A stretch of 25,563 nucleotides of DNA from Bacteroidales bacterium (GTDB taxonomy: Bacteria; Bacteroidota; Bacteroidia; Bacteroidales; Muribaculaceae), in NCBI GenBank assembly GCA_004552485.1, contig SFOH01000032.1:1-25563 (forward strand), written 5' to 3'. Under the pieces are notes generated by a model. It had not been told where the DNA came from. It saw only the letters and a program-made list of their open reading frames with translations, and ran no database searches. Shown here piece by piece: positions 13,300-22,482 of this stretch. The number at the start of each line of letters is the position of its first letter. The first letter of the stretch is position 1. Made by a program: the position numbers and the translations under genes.

Positions 13300-14772
13300 A
13301 TGAAAAAGTTCTTTTCTGTCGTAGCAGTCATGGCTCTCGCAGCCATGACTGCCATGGCAGTCAATCCCAAACGCGAGTTCCGCGGCGGATGGATGCACAC
13401 TGTCTATCAGGGACAGTATGCTCAGAAATCCACCTCCGAGCTTCAGAAATATCTCATTGACCAGCTCGACAAGCTTCAGGCTGCCGGCGTCAATGCCGTG
13501 CTCTTCCAGGTGCGCCCTTCGGCCGACGCCTTCTACCCCAGCAAACTCGAGCCGTGGAGCCGTTTTCTGACCAAGGACGGCAAGGCCCCCGAGCCCTACT
13601 GGGACCCTCTTCAGTTCATGATTGACGAGAGCCACCGCCGCGGCATGGAGCTGCACGCGTGGCTCAACCCCTACCGTGTCACCACTTCTCCCAAGGAAAA
13701 GCTGGCGCCCGGCCATCTCTATAACAAAGAGCCGCAGCGCTTTGTCACCTACAAGGGTGACGGCAAGATGTACTTCGATCCGGGTCTGCCCGAGAACCGC
13801 CGCTTCATCGAGGATGTGGTCATGGACATCGTCAACCGCTATGACGTGGACGGCATCCACTTCGACGATTACTTCTATCCCTACCCCGCCAAGGGCGAGG
13901 ATTTCCCCGACAGCGCTTCCTACGCCAAATACGGCAACGGAATGGATCGCGGCGACTGGCGCCGTCACAATGTCGACATGCTCATTGAGGAAATCCACGG
14001 CAAGATTGCCGCCTCGAAGCCCTGGGTGCGCTTCGGCGTAAGTCCTTTCGGCATCTGGCGCAACAAGAAGTCGGACCCCCGCGGCTCGGACACCAACGGC
14101 CTGCAGAACTACGACGCCCTGTATGCCGACGTGCTTCTGTGGTCGGAGAAAGGCTGGGTCGACTATCTGCTGCCGCAGCTCTACTGGGAGCTGGAGCATA
14201 AGCTGGCTTCGACGGCCGTATTGGCTGACTGGTGGAACGCAAACGCCGGACCGCGTCACATGTACTACGGCCAGGATGTCGCCAACATCATGAAGCATGC
14301 CGACCTCGCTCCGTCGACCGAGAAGACTCAGCTGCGCCACAAAATCGAGCTGTCGCGCTCGCTGCCCAACGTGCAGGGCAACTGCTGGTGGCCGGCCTAC
14401 GCCATCACCGCCAATGTGGGCGGCGTGGCCGACTCGCTGAAGAACGACCTGCAGAGCACACGTGCGCTTGTTCCCTCCTATCCCTGGATTTCGAAGGCTG
14501 TGCCCGCCACACCCGCCAATGTGAAGGCCAAAGACGGCAAGCTCTCCTGGACGGCTGAGGCTCCGAAGGCCATGGTCAATGACGCCGTACGCTTCGTTGT
14601 ATACCGATTCGACAACGGCACAAAACCTGACTTTGAGAACGCAGCCGCTATCGTGACCGTCACGCCCGAGGCGTCTTTCGACATCACCCTCCCCGGCGAC
14701 TATTACGTCACCGCTCTTAACCGAGTGAACACCGAGTCGAAACCCTCTGCAAAGGTTACGGTCAAGAAATAA
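13300..14772 (+). CDS. Secreted GHL10/DUF187 family glycosidase-like protein
   Basis: The 490-residue protein has a signal peptide (MKKFFSVVAVMALAAMTAMA) and no lipobox. The GHL10 (YngK/DUF187) TIM-barrel starts at about residue 25 with KREFRGGWMHTVYQG. It continues with LQAAGVNAVLFQVRPSADAF, HRRGMELHAWLNPYRV, and the acidic strand DVDGIHFDDYFYPYP near 182-196, a likely part of the active site. SPFGIWRNKKSDPRGS and the GWVDYLLPQLYWE strand follow. A C-terminal fibronectin-III-like domain (about 405-490) begins PATPANVKAKDGKLSWTAE. Members cleave or bind glycans, possibly peptidoglycan-related, but most are uncharacterised. It probably acts in the periplasm or at the cell surface and is cotranscribed with the transporter and glycosyltransferase. 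Confidence 0.9.
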   Translation: MKKFFSVVAVMALAAMTAMAVNPKREFRGGWMHTVYQGQYAQKSTSELQKYLIDQLDKLQAAGVNAVLFQVRPSADAFYPSKLEPWSRFLTKDGKAPEPYWDPLQFMIDESHRRGMELHAWLNPYRVTTSPKEKLAPGHLYNKEPQRFVTYKGDGKMYFDPGLPENRRFIEDVVMDIVNRYDVDGIHFDDYFYPYPAKGEDFPDSASYAKYGNGMDRGDWRRHNVDMLIEEIHGKIAASKPWVRFGVSPFGIWRNKKSDPRGSDTNGLQNYDALYADVLLWSEKGWVDYLLPQLYWELEHKLASTAVLADWWNANAGPRHMYYGQDVANIMKHADLAPSTEKTQLRHKIELSRSLPNVQGNCWWPAYAITANVGGVADSLKNDLQSTRALVPSYPWISKAVPATPANVKAKDGKLSWTAEAPKAMVNDAVRFVVYRFDNGTKPDFENAAAIVTVTPEASFDITLPGDYYVTALNRVNTESKPSAKVTVKK

Positions 14773-14791
14773 ACATTTGATTATCAGCGGA

Positions 14792-15712
14792 ATGATAAGC
14801 GTAATAATCCCTGTCTACAACGTTGAAGACTATCTGCGCCAGTGCATTGACAGTGTGCTGGCGCAGACCTTCACGGACATTGAGGTCATACTCGTGGACG
14901 ACGGCAGCACGGACTCCTCCGGCGACATCTGCCGCGAATATGCCACCGGCGACGCTCGCATCCGCTTGATTCACAAAGCCAACGGAGGCCTCAGCTCGGC
15001 ACGCAATGCCGGCCTTGAGATTGCCCGCGGCAGCCACGTATATTTCATCGACAGCGATGATTTGATGACCGCCGACTGCCTTGAACGACTCGAGCAAGCC
15101 CGTCGTGAGACAGGGTCTGACATCGTCTGCGGCGGCTACACCCATGAGCCCCGGGAACTGGGCAGCGGCAAAGGAAGGCTCACCGTGCCCTCACACGAGG
15201 CCATCGACATCACGCTTCATCAGCGTCCGGGCATTCTCAACACCGCCTGGGGTAAACTTTATCCGCGCCAACTATTTGATGAACTGCGTTTTACGGAGGG
15301 GATATGGTATGAGGACCTCGACATCTTCTATCGCCTGTACGAGAGGGTCAAAACCGTAACATGGCTGGGCGTAAAGATGTATCTTTACCGCCTGCACGAC
15401 AGCAACTTCACCAGCCGCTGGACTCCGCGGCGCCTCGATGTGCTCGAGGTGATGGAGCGCATGGAGCGATGGGCAGAGGAAGAGGCGCCGCAGCACCTCG
15501 AGGCAGTTCATGACCGCCATTTTGCGGCCGCCTGCAATATGTTCCTGCTGCTGAGCCGTAACGAGCCGAAGCACCCGGCGCGAAGCCATTGCTGGGAGCT
15601 CGTCCGCCGCTATCGCCGGGGCCTGATTACAGCCCGCGGCGTACGCCTGAAAAACCGCCTTGGTGCCGTCCTCTCCTACCTCGGACCGCGTGTCTTCGCC
15701 CTCTTTGCCTGA
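14792..15712 (+). CDS. Family 2 glycosyltransferase
   Basis: The 306-residue GT-A fold enzyme transfers a sugar from a nucleotide-sugar to an unknown acceptor in the cytoplasm. It contains MISVIIPVYNVEDYLRQ, the nucleotide-binding VDDGSTDSSG, KANGGLSSARNAGLE and the metal-binding IDSDD (DxD). GIWYEDLDIFYRLYERV is probably the acceptor-side acidic region. The ATG at 14792 is preferred over an upstream TTG at 14777 because the conserved strand starts right after it. There is no strong transmembrane segment. It lies 19 bp after the hydrolase gene. The 155-bp gap after it contains the next promoter. Confidence 0.92.
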   Translation: MISVIIPVYNVEDYLRQCIDSVLAQTFTDIEVILVDDGSTDSSGDICREYATGDARIRLIHKANGGLSSARNAGLEIARGSHVYFIDSDDLMTADCLERLEQARRETGSDIVCGGYTHEPRELGSGKGRLTVPSHEAIDITLHQRPGILNTAWGKLYPRQLFDELRFTEGIWYEDLDIFYRLYERVKTVTWLGVKMYLYRLHDSNFTSRWTPRRLDVLEVMERMERWAEEEAPQHLEAVHDRHFAAACNMFLLLSRNEPKHPARSHCWELVRRYRRGLITARGVRLKNRLGAVLSYLGPRVFALFA

Positions 15713-15769
15713 GAGAACGAAAAAAATCTGATATTGCCGGGCGCAGGCAGCAAAAAAATGCGCTAATAA

Positions 15770-15802
15770 TTGGGGCTGTTTGCAAAGAAATTAGTAATTT
15801 TG
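15770..15802 (+). promoter_or_regulatory. Promoter of the PEP-synthase-like/coiled-coil operon
   Basis: TAATTTTG (15795-15802) is an exact -7 element, with TTG at 15770-15772 and a 22-bp spacer. The leader contains a perfect 7-bp stem (15817-15823/15829-15835) before the ATG at 15868. No equally clear promoter lies between this one and miaA. Confidence 0.6.
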
Positions 15803-15867
15803 CAAGATAATGTATACAACCGGCCAAACCGGTTGCCAAATCCCGCATCAATCTGCACAGATAGCCC

Positions 15868-18800
15868 ATGAACGAAGCTGCTCTTACACAATTATATCTT
15901 AAGGATACGGCCTTCCAGAACCTCATGCAATGCCGCATCTTTAACGTGCTCCTCATTGCTTCGCCCTACGATGCGTTTATGATGGAGGAGGACGGACGCG
16001 TGGAGGAGCAGCTCTACTTCGAGTATGTGTCGCTGAACCTCAGCTCGCCGCCCCGCGTCACGCGTGTCAGCTCGCTGGAGAAAGCGCAGGCGGCACTCCG
16101 TTCAAAGCATTACGACCTCATCATCACCATGCCCGGCGTGGACATCGCCGAATGTCTCGCCGCCGCCAAGGTCATCAAGAAAGACTGGCCGGACACGCCT
16201 ATCGTGGTGCTGACTCCGTTCTCCCGCGAGGTGTCGCGCCGTCTTGCCAACGAAGACCTGAGCTGCGTGGACTACGTGTTCTCATGGCTGGGCAACATGG
16301 ACCTGCTGCTGGCTATCATCAAGCTTCTCGAGGACAAGATGAACGCCGACCGCGACATCCTGGATGTGGGCGTGCAGATGATTCTTGTCGTTGAAGACTC
16401 GGTGCGCTTCTATTCGTCCGTGCTGCCGCATATCTACAAGTTCCTGCTCAAGCAGAGCCTGCTGTTCTCGACAGAGGCGCTGAACGAGCACGAGCAGATG
16501 CTGCGTATGCGCGGCCGTCCCAAGGTGATGCTGGCCCGCGACTATGAGGAGGCCAAGGCGCTCTACGACAAATTCTCGTCGAACATCCTGGGCATTATCA
16601 CCGACGTCTCCTTCAAGCGCGAGGGCGAGAAAGACCGCGAAGCCGGCCTGCGCTTCTCACGCTATGTGCGCACGGTCGACCCATACGTTCCCATTATCGT
16701 AGAGAGTTCGGAGGTCGCCAATGCCGACAAGGTGCAGGATTTCAACGGCACGTTCATCGACAAAAACTCGAAGAAACTGCCCGTGGACCTCGGCGAGGCC
16801 ATCATGAACAACTTCGGCTTCGGCGACTTTGTGATACGCGACCCGGAGACCGGCGTGGTGCGTATGCGCATCCGCGACCTCAAAGACCTGCAGGACCGCG
16901 TGTTCCGCATCCCGGCCGAGAGCCTTTACTTCCACGCCTCGCATAACGACATTTCGCGCTGGTTCTATTCCCGCGCCCTCTTCCCCATTGCCGACGTGAT
17001 GAAGCAGCACCGCTTCGCCTCCATCGACGAAGCTCCGGCGGTGAAACAGCTCGTCTTTGACCTCATCGTGAAATACCGCCGCATGAAGAACCGCGGCGTC
17101 GTGGCCGTGTTCCAGCGTGACCGCTTCGACCATTACTCGAACTTTGCGCGCATAGGCCAGGGCTCGCTCGGCGGCAAGGGTCGCGGCCTGGCTTTCGTCG
17201 ACGCCGTCATCAAGAAGAATCCGGTGTGCGACAATTTCCAGGGTGTCACCATCAGCATACCGCGCAGCGTGGTGCTGTGCACCGACATCTTCGACGAGTT
17301 CATGGCTGAGAACGGGCTCTATCCCCTCGCACTCAGCGATGCTCCCGACGCGGAAATCCTGCGCGCTTTCCTGGACGCTACCTTGCCGGCACGCCTCACC
17401 GAAGACCTGTACGCACTCTTCGACGTGATCGAACGCCCGCTGGCCGTGCGCAGCTCGTCGCTCCTCGAAGACTCTCACTATCAGCCGTTTGCCGGAATCT
17501 ACGCAACATACATGATTCCGCGCATCGCCGACCGCGAGCGCATGCTGCGTATGCTTATGGATGCCATCAAAGGCGTTTATGCTTCGGTCTTCTACGCTGA
17601 TTCTAAGGCATATATGAACGCCACACGCAATGTGATAGACCAGGAGAAGATGGCAATCATCATACAGGAAGTGGTCGGCTCGAACCATGAGCCCGACGTC
17701 TTCTTCCCGTCGTTCTCCGGCGTGGGACGTTCGCTGAACTATTATCCCCTGGCCGGCGAGGAAGCCACCGACGGCGTGGCTCAGATAGCAGTCGGCCTCG
17801 GAAAATACATTGTCGATGGCGGCATGGCGCTGCGCTTCTGCCCGCGTCATCCCAAGCATGTGCTGCAGACCAGCACGCTCGACCTGGCCCTGCGCGACAC
17901 GCAGACGAAGCTGTGCGCCCTCGACACCCGTCCTTTCGGCGACGATATGAGCGTCAACGACGGCTTCAACATCGTGGACCGCTCAATCCAGGATTTCGCC
18001 GGAAAACGCGTTCTGGACTATATGGTCTCAACCTACGATGCCGCAAACGATATGCTCGTCGACAACAACCTCGGTCGCGGACGCCGCGTTGTCACCTTCA
18101 ACAACATCCTCCGCGACAATGTCTATCCCTTGGCTGAGGCCGTCGACTTCATGCTCACCACCGGGCAGAAGGCCATGCGCCGCCCCGTCGAGATAGAGTT
18201 CGCCGGCGAAATCAACCGCGGCATGCGCGACGAACGCGGCATGAAGGGGCATATCTACTGGCTCCAGATTCGCCCGATCATCGACCGCAAGGACATGGTT
18301 GAGAACACCATGCTCGAGGCACCGGACAGCGACGTGATTGTGCGCTCGGACAGCGCATTGGGTCACGGAGCCATCGATTCGATACACGACATCGTGTATG
18401 TGCGCACCGACAACTTCGACTCATCGTTCAATCCTCAGATTGCGCACGAGGTGGCTGAGGTAAACGCACGTTTCGCCGCCGACGACCGCAACTACATTCT
18501 CATCGGCCCGGGACGCTGGGGCAGCTCGGACAACGCGCTGGGCATCCCCGTCCGCTGGCCCGAGATAGCCCAGGCACGCCTGATTGTGGAGGCCGCCCTC
18601 GATGGTTACCGCATCGAGCCCAGCCAGGGCACACACTTCTTCCAGAACCTCACGTCGTTCGGCGTGGGATATTTCACCGTGAATCCCGGTCAGAAGGGAT
18701 GCCTCTACGACACGGCATTCCTGGACGCTCAGCCCGCCGTCTTCGAGACCGAGCACGTGCGCGTGGTGCACTTCGACGAGCCCATTCGCATAGGCATCGA

Positions 18801-18870
18801 CGGCCGCACGGGCGTGGGCGTTGTGCTCAAACCGGGTGTTAAGCCTGAACCGGAAATTAACCAGATATAA
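15868..18870 (+). CDS. Double receiver-domain protein fused to a PEP-synthase-type ATP-grasp domain
   Basis: The product has 1000 residues. Residues 24-157 form a receiver-like fold (FNVLLIASPYDAF, HYDLIITMPGVD, TPIVVLTPF) lacking the usual acidic pair and phospho-aspartate. Residues 168-310 form a second receiver with a complete residue set: E176-D177 in ILVVEDS, D246 in GIITDVSF, S280 and K299. A pyruvate-phosphate-dikinase/PEP-synthase N-terminal ATP-grasp follows, with IGQGSLGGKGRGLAF near 429-443, PLAVRSSSLLEDSHYQPFAG near 524-543 and IYWLQIRPI near 795. The C-terminal part holds GPGRWGSSDNALG (about 880) and GTHFFQNLTSFGVGYF. The phosphohistidine swivel domain and the PEP-binding TIM barrel are absent, so it cannot be a normal PEP synthase. 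A signal-gated ATP-dependent phosphotransfer role is inferred. The coiled-coil gene starts 14 bp downstream. Confidence 0.8.
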   Translation: MNEAALTQLYLKDTAFQNLMQCRIFNVLLIASPYDAFMMEEDGRVEEQLYFEYVSLNLSSPPRVTRVSSLEKAQAALRSKHYDLIITMPGVDIAECLAAAKVIKKDWPDTPIVVLTPFSREVSRRLANEDLSCVDYVFSWLGNMDLLLAIIKLLEDKMNADRDILDVGVQMILVVEDSVRFYSSVLPHIYKFLLKQSLLFSTEALNEHEQMLRMRGRPKVMLARDYEEAKALYDKFSSNILGIITDVSFKREGEKDREAGLRFSRYVRTVDPYVPIIVESSEVANADKVQDFNGTFIDKNSKKLPVDLGEAIMNNFGFGDFVIRDPETGVVRMRIRDLKDLQDRVFRIPAESLYFHASHNDISRWFYSRALFPIADVMKQHRFASIDEAPAVKQLVFDLIVKYRRMKNRGVVAVFQRDRFDHYSNFARIGQGSLGGKGRGLAFVDAVIKKNPVCDNFQGVTISIPRSVVLCTDIFDEFMAENGLYPLALSDAPDAEILRAFLDATLPARLTEDLYALFDVIERPLAVRSSSLLEDSHYQPFAGIYATYMIPRIADRERMLRMLMDAIKGVYASVFYADSKAYMNATRNVIDQEKMAIIIQEVVGSNHEPDVFFPSFSGVGRSLNYYPLAGEEATDGVAQIAVGLGKYIVDGGMALRFCPRHPKHVLQTSTLDLALRDTQTKLCALDTRPFGDDMSVNDGFNIVDRSIQDFAGKRVLDYMVSTYDAANDMLVDNNLGRGRRVVTFNNILRDNVYPLAEAVDFMLTTGQKAMRRPVEIEFAGEINRGMRDERGMKGHIYWLQIRPIIDRKDMVENTMLEAPDSDVIVRSDSALGHGAIDSIHDIVYVRTDNFDSSFNPQIAHEVAEVNARFAADDRNYILIGPGRWGSSDNALGIPVRWPEIAQARLIVEAALDGYRIEPSQGTHFFQNLTSFGVGYFTVNPGQKGCLYDTAFLDAQPAVFETEHVRVVHFDEPIRIGIDGRTGVGVVLKPGVKPEPEINQI

Positions 18871-18884
18871 GCTCAGAATAAGAT

Positions 18885-20213
18885 ATGGCATTTTTCTCCA
18901 AACTATCAAAAGCGTTCGGCTTTGACAACGAGGGCGTCGACAACGATCCTCTCATCGCCGACGACCCTGAGACCGCGGACTACACGCTGCCCAAGAGTGC
19001 CGGAGGACAGAAAAAGCAGACCCGGCAGGCTGCGGCACCGGCAATTGTGCCGCGCGATGACTCGGCCATGCAGACTCGCATCTTCAACTATGTGCTGGAG
19101 ACATTCAATAAGGCGCTGCCCGACTTTCTGCAGCGCAGCATCGACCCCGAGGCTCAGCGCCGTGCCCTGTTCGAGGGCATGCAGGCCGATATGCGCAAGT
19201 ATGTCACCGACATCGCCGACGACGCCCGCCGCCGCTGCTCGGAGGAATGGACGCGCGACCGTCAGAAGCTGCAGGACAAGGTCAACGAGCTCGAGTCCAG
19301 GGCCAAGGACATCGAGGCCAAGCGCAATGAGATAGAGCAGAAAAAGCTGAGCTCCGACCGCCAGCGCCGTGCCCTCACGGACCGCGCCCATGACCTGGAG
19401 AAGCAGGTGGCACAGCTCGAAGCCGAGCGCGAGCAGTATCAGCTGGAAAGCCGTTCGCTCCAGAACAAACTGAAGGTTCTATCCGTAAGCGAGACCGAGG
19501 CACAGGAGCTGCATGAGGAGAACATGCGGCTGATGGCCGAGAACACTCGTCTGCGCAACGGCATGGGCGGCACGCAGACTGTCACCGAGACAGTGAAAGT
19601 GCCCGACCCCGAGGTTGTCAAAGAGCTTGAAGAGGCCCGTGCCGAGATTGCCAGGCTTCGCAAAGAGATTGAGTCTAAGGCCGATACGTCCGCACAGTCA
19701 GCGGAAACAGCCAAGGCGCTCAGCGACAAGGATGCCCAAATCAAACGTCTGAACGAGGAGGTGTCGAAACTTCGCGCCGCCGCCTCGACGGGCATCGAGC
19801 CGGAAGCCCTTCGTGAACTGGAGAAGCAGATTGAGCGTTTCGAGGTTATACGTCGTAAAAAGGATGCCCGCATCAACGACCTGCAGCGCCGTCAGAAAGA
19901 GCTGGTTGCCAGCGAGAAATCGCTCAAGGAAGAGATTGCCGCGCTGAAATCTCGCCTTGATGGCGGTGATGTCACCGACCTCTCCGTGAGCGAATCGGAA
20001 AGCTTCTCATCTTCGCGCAGGCGCACTGTCCGCCATGATGCTCCGATCGACGACATCCTCTCGGACACCGACTGGCTTGTGCCTTCGTCCTCGCTGAAGA
20101 GTTCCAAGAACACTGACCCGGAAGGCTCTCGCCGCAGTCGCCGCGAGCGAGCCAAGGACCAGAACAAAGATCAGTCGAAAGACAATGAATCGGGCCAGAT
20201 GCGCCTGTTCTGA
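18885..20213 (+). CDS. Coiled-coil protein of unknown function with QMRLF C-terminus
   Basis: This 442-residue soluble protein belongs to no family I can name. Residues 1-50 hold a conserved-looking start (MAFFSKLSKAFGFDNEG) and an acidic, linker-like stretch. About 55-125 form a helical segment (MQTRIFNYVLETFNKALPDF). A long heptad-rich coiled coil covers roughly 125-365, with a break near 222-240. The tail (365-442) is rich in Ser, Arg and Lys, contains DDILSDTDWLVPSSS, and ends SGQMRLF. The terminal pentapeptide resembles the bacterial sliding-clamp binding consensus QLxLF. It starts 14 bp after the double-receiver ATP-grasp gene, which suggests that the two work together. A structural or scaffold role in signalling or chromosome processes is possible but unsupported beyond these motifs. 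Confidence 0.7.
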   Translation: MAFFSKLSKAFGFDNEGVDNDPLIADDPETADYTLPKSAGGQKKQTRQAAAPAIVPRDDSAMQTRIFNYVLETFNKALPDFLQRSIDPEAQRRALFEGMQADMRKYVTDIADDARRRCSEEWTRDRQKLQDKVNELESRAKDIEAKRNEIEQKKLSSDRQRRALTDRAHDLEKQVAQLEAEREQYQLESRSLQNKLKVLSVSETEAQELHEENMRLMAENTRLRNGMGGTQTVTETVKVPDPEVVKELEEARAEIARLRKEIESKADTSAQSAETAKALSDKDAQIKRLNEEVSKLRAAASTGIEPEALRELEKQIERFEVIRRKKDARINDLQRRQKELVASEKSLKEEIAALKSRLDGGDVTDLSVSESESFSSSRRRTVRHDAPIDDILSDTDWLVPSSSLKSSKNTDPEGSRRSRRERAKDQNKDQSKDNESGQMRLF

Positions 20214-20274
20214 AAACATAACTATCCCCCACTCTCTCCTCCGCCATTATCAACTGAAATTCATAAGTACTTGT

Positions 20275-22482
20275 ATGAAAGTCAAACTGTTAACAATATT
20301 TGCCCTCTGCGCGCTGGGCGCCGCTGACGCTTCGTCGGCCATGGCCGCCGCGCCCGGCTCTCAGTCTATCAAGGAGATTGCCTCTTACGTCTATCCCAAG
20401 AACACGGCAAAACGCCCCTCATCGTTCTATTATATGCCCGACGGCACTCAGTACGCCATGATTGCCGACGACGGCAAGTCAATCCGCACCTACGACATCA
20501 AGACCGGCAACGAGACCGGCGTGCTTGTTGATCTGAACCGTACCCGCGAGGTCACAATCCCCGATGTGGACGGATTCTTTGTGAGCCCGGACGGCAAGAA
20601 GGTTGTGCTGTGGCGCGAACCGCAGTATATCTATCGCCGCTCGTTCACGGCCGAGTATTATGTCTACGACGTGAAGTCACGCCTGATGGACGCCATGAGC
20701 CCTGACTTCAAGCGTGTGCGCGAGGTGGTGATGTCGCCGAAGAGCGACATGATTGCCTTCGTGGCGCCCAATAATGACATATATCTCAAAAAGCTGGTCT
20801 ACAACAACCAGGTGCGCGTCACAACTGATGGCGCTGCCGGCAAAATCATCAACGGCGCCACCGACTGGACCTATGAGGAGGAGTTCACCACCACGCGTCT
20901 CATGGCATGGTCGCCCGACGACCTTATGCTCTGCTTCGTGAAGACCAACGAGACCAATGTACCGGTCTATTCGTTGCCGCTCTATGAAGGCACCTGCAAT
21001 CCCCAAAAGGAGTATGCGCAGTATCCCGGACAACTCTCCTACAAGTATCCCGTTGCCGGCGTGGCCAATTCGCGCGTCACGCTTCATTCTTATGACGTGG
21101 AGCTGCGCAAGACCAAGCAGATACCCCTGCCCGACAAGAACATCGAGTATATCCCGCGCATCGACTTCGGCCCCGAGCCTCAGCAGCTGATGGTGTCGGC
21201 GCTGAACCGCGACCAGAACCGATTCGAACTCTACAGCGTCAATCCCGCCTCGAAGGTTGCCAAGAGCGTGCTCGTGGAGACCAGCAACGCCTGGATTGAG
21301 CCCGACACCTACGAGGGCCTGACTTTCGAGAAGGACGGCTTTGTGGTGCTCAGCGGCCGCAGCGGTTATCAGCATCTCTACAAATACTCATATGCCGGAG
21401 CCCTGCAGCGCACCCTCACCAGCGGCGACTATGACGTCACGGCCTATTACGGCAGCGATGCCGCCGGCAATCACTATTATCAGTCGGCACAGCCCACACC
21501 TCTGCAGCGCACTGTCTACTGCCTTGATGCAAAGGGAAACCGCAAGGCTGTCTCAGCGACAAACGGCACCGCCGCCGCTCAGTTCTCGCCTGACCACAAC
21601 TATGCCGTCTACTCGTTCAACAATCCGAAGACGCCCCCCGTCTATCGCCTCTGCACCGCTCATGGCAAGGAGCTCCGCACCCTCGAGGACAACGCCGTGC
21701 TGAAGACTCGCTTTGATGGCATACTCCCCGACAAGGAGTTTATCAAGGTACCGTCCGACGGCCTGGAGCTCAACGGTTTCATCATCCGTCCCTTTGGCTT
21801 TGACCCGTCGAAGAAATATCCCGTGGTGATGACGCAGTACAGCGGCCCCGGCTCGCAGAGCGTGCTCGACCGCTGGGAACTCGACTGGATGGACTATTTC
21901 GCCTCAAAGGGCTTCATCATTGTCTGCGTTGACGGACGCGGCACGGGCGGACGCGGCAACAAATTCATGCACGCCGTCTATCGCGACCTGGGCCACTATG
22001 AGACCATTGACCAGATAAACGCCGCCAAATATGTGGCCACGCTTCCCGGTGTGGACCCGGAGCGCATCGGCATCTGCGGATGGAGCTACGGCGGTTATGA
22101 GACACTGATGTGCGCAACGGCCCAGGGCTGTCCCTTCGCCGCCGCTGTCGCCATCGCTCCGGTCACGGACTGGCGCTATTACGACACGGTTTACTCAGAG
22201 CGCTTCATGCTCACGCCTCAGCAGAACGAGTCGGGCTACAATGCTTCGGCTCCGTTGAGACGCGCCGCACGTCTGGCCTGCCCCACCCTCATCATGTATG
22301 GCACGGCTGATGACAATGTGCATCCCGCCAATTCGCTGCAGTTCGTCAGCGCCCTTCAGAGCGCCGGCGGCTATTGCGACATGTTCGTCTTCCCGAACAT
22401 GAACCACTCCATCTACGGCTGCAATGCCCGTGCCGTCGTCTATGGCCGTATGTTCGAATACTTTAAGGACAAGCTGAAATGA
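20275..22482 (+). CDS. Dipeptidyl peptidase IV (S9B serine peptidase)
   Basis: This 735-residue secreted peptidase removes N-terminal dipeptides, typically Xaa-Pro. The start at 20275 gives a proper signal peptide (MKVKLLTIFALCALGAADAS). The longer frame from 20185 overlaps the previous gene and is rejected. An eight-bladed propeller domain covers about 40-490, with the substrate-binding glutamate pair in DWTYEEEF (residues 201-203). The alpha/beta-hydrolase domain carries the nucleophile Ser604 in GWSYGGYE, Asp679 in GTADDNVHP, and His711 in MNHSIYG. The full triad and glutamate motif distinguish it from prolyl oligopeptidase. It probably acts in the periplasm in peptide utilisation. It follows the coiled-coil gene by 61 bp and overlaps the next gene by 4 bp. 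Confidence 0.95.
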   Translation: MKVKLLTIFALCALGAADASSAMAAAPGSQSIKEIASYVYPKNTAKRPSSFYYMPDGTQYAMIADDGKSIRTYDIKTGNETGVLVDLNRTREVTIPDVDGFFVSPDGKKVVLWREPQYIYRRSFTAEYYVYDVKSRLMDAMSPDFKRVREVVMSPKSDMIAFVAPNNDIYLKKLVYNNQVRVTTDGAAGKIINGATDWTYEEEFTTTRLMAWSPDDLMLCFVKTNETNVPVYSLPLYEGTCNPQKEYAQYPGQLSYKYPVAGVANSRVTLHSYDVELRKTKQIPLPDKNIEYIPRIDFGPEPQQLMVSALNRDQNRFELYSVNPASKVAKSVLVETSNAWIEPDTYEGLTFEKDGFVVLSGRSGYQHLYKYSYAGALQRTLTSGDYDVTAYYGSDAAGNHYYQSAQPTPLQRTVYCLDAKGNRKAVSATNGTAAAQFSPDHNYAVYSFNNPKTPPVYRLCTAHGKELRTLEDNAVLKTRFDGILPDKEFIKVPSDGLELNGFIIRPFGFDPSKKYPVVMTQYSGPGSQSVLDRWELDWMDYFASKGFIIVCVDGRGTGGRGNKFMHAVYRDLGHYETIDQINAAKYVATLPGVDPERIGICGWSYGGYETLMCATAQGCPFAAAVAIAPVTDWRYYDTVYSERFMLTPQQNESGYNASAPLRRAARLACPTLIMYGTADDNVHPANSLQFVSALQSAGGYCDMFVFPNMNHSIYGCNARAVVYGRMFEYFKDKLK

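Noticed and set aside
13291..14340. 349-residue minus-strand ORF opposite the GHL10 gene
   Set aside because: It has no recognisable motif and fully overlaps a gene with convincing family signatures; it is a GC-skew shadow.
16657..17859. 400-residue minus-strand ORF opposite the double-receiver protein
   Set aside because: It has shadow-like composition, and the plus strand carries intact receiver and ATP-grasp motifs.
20185..20274. Longer N-terminus for DPP IV
   Set aside because: It overlaps the coiled-coil gene and would bury the signal peptide that begins at the Met at 20275.
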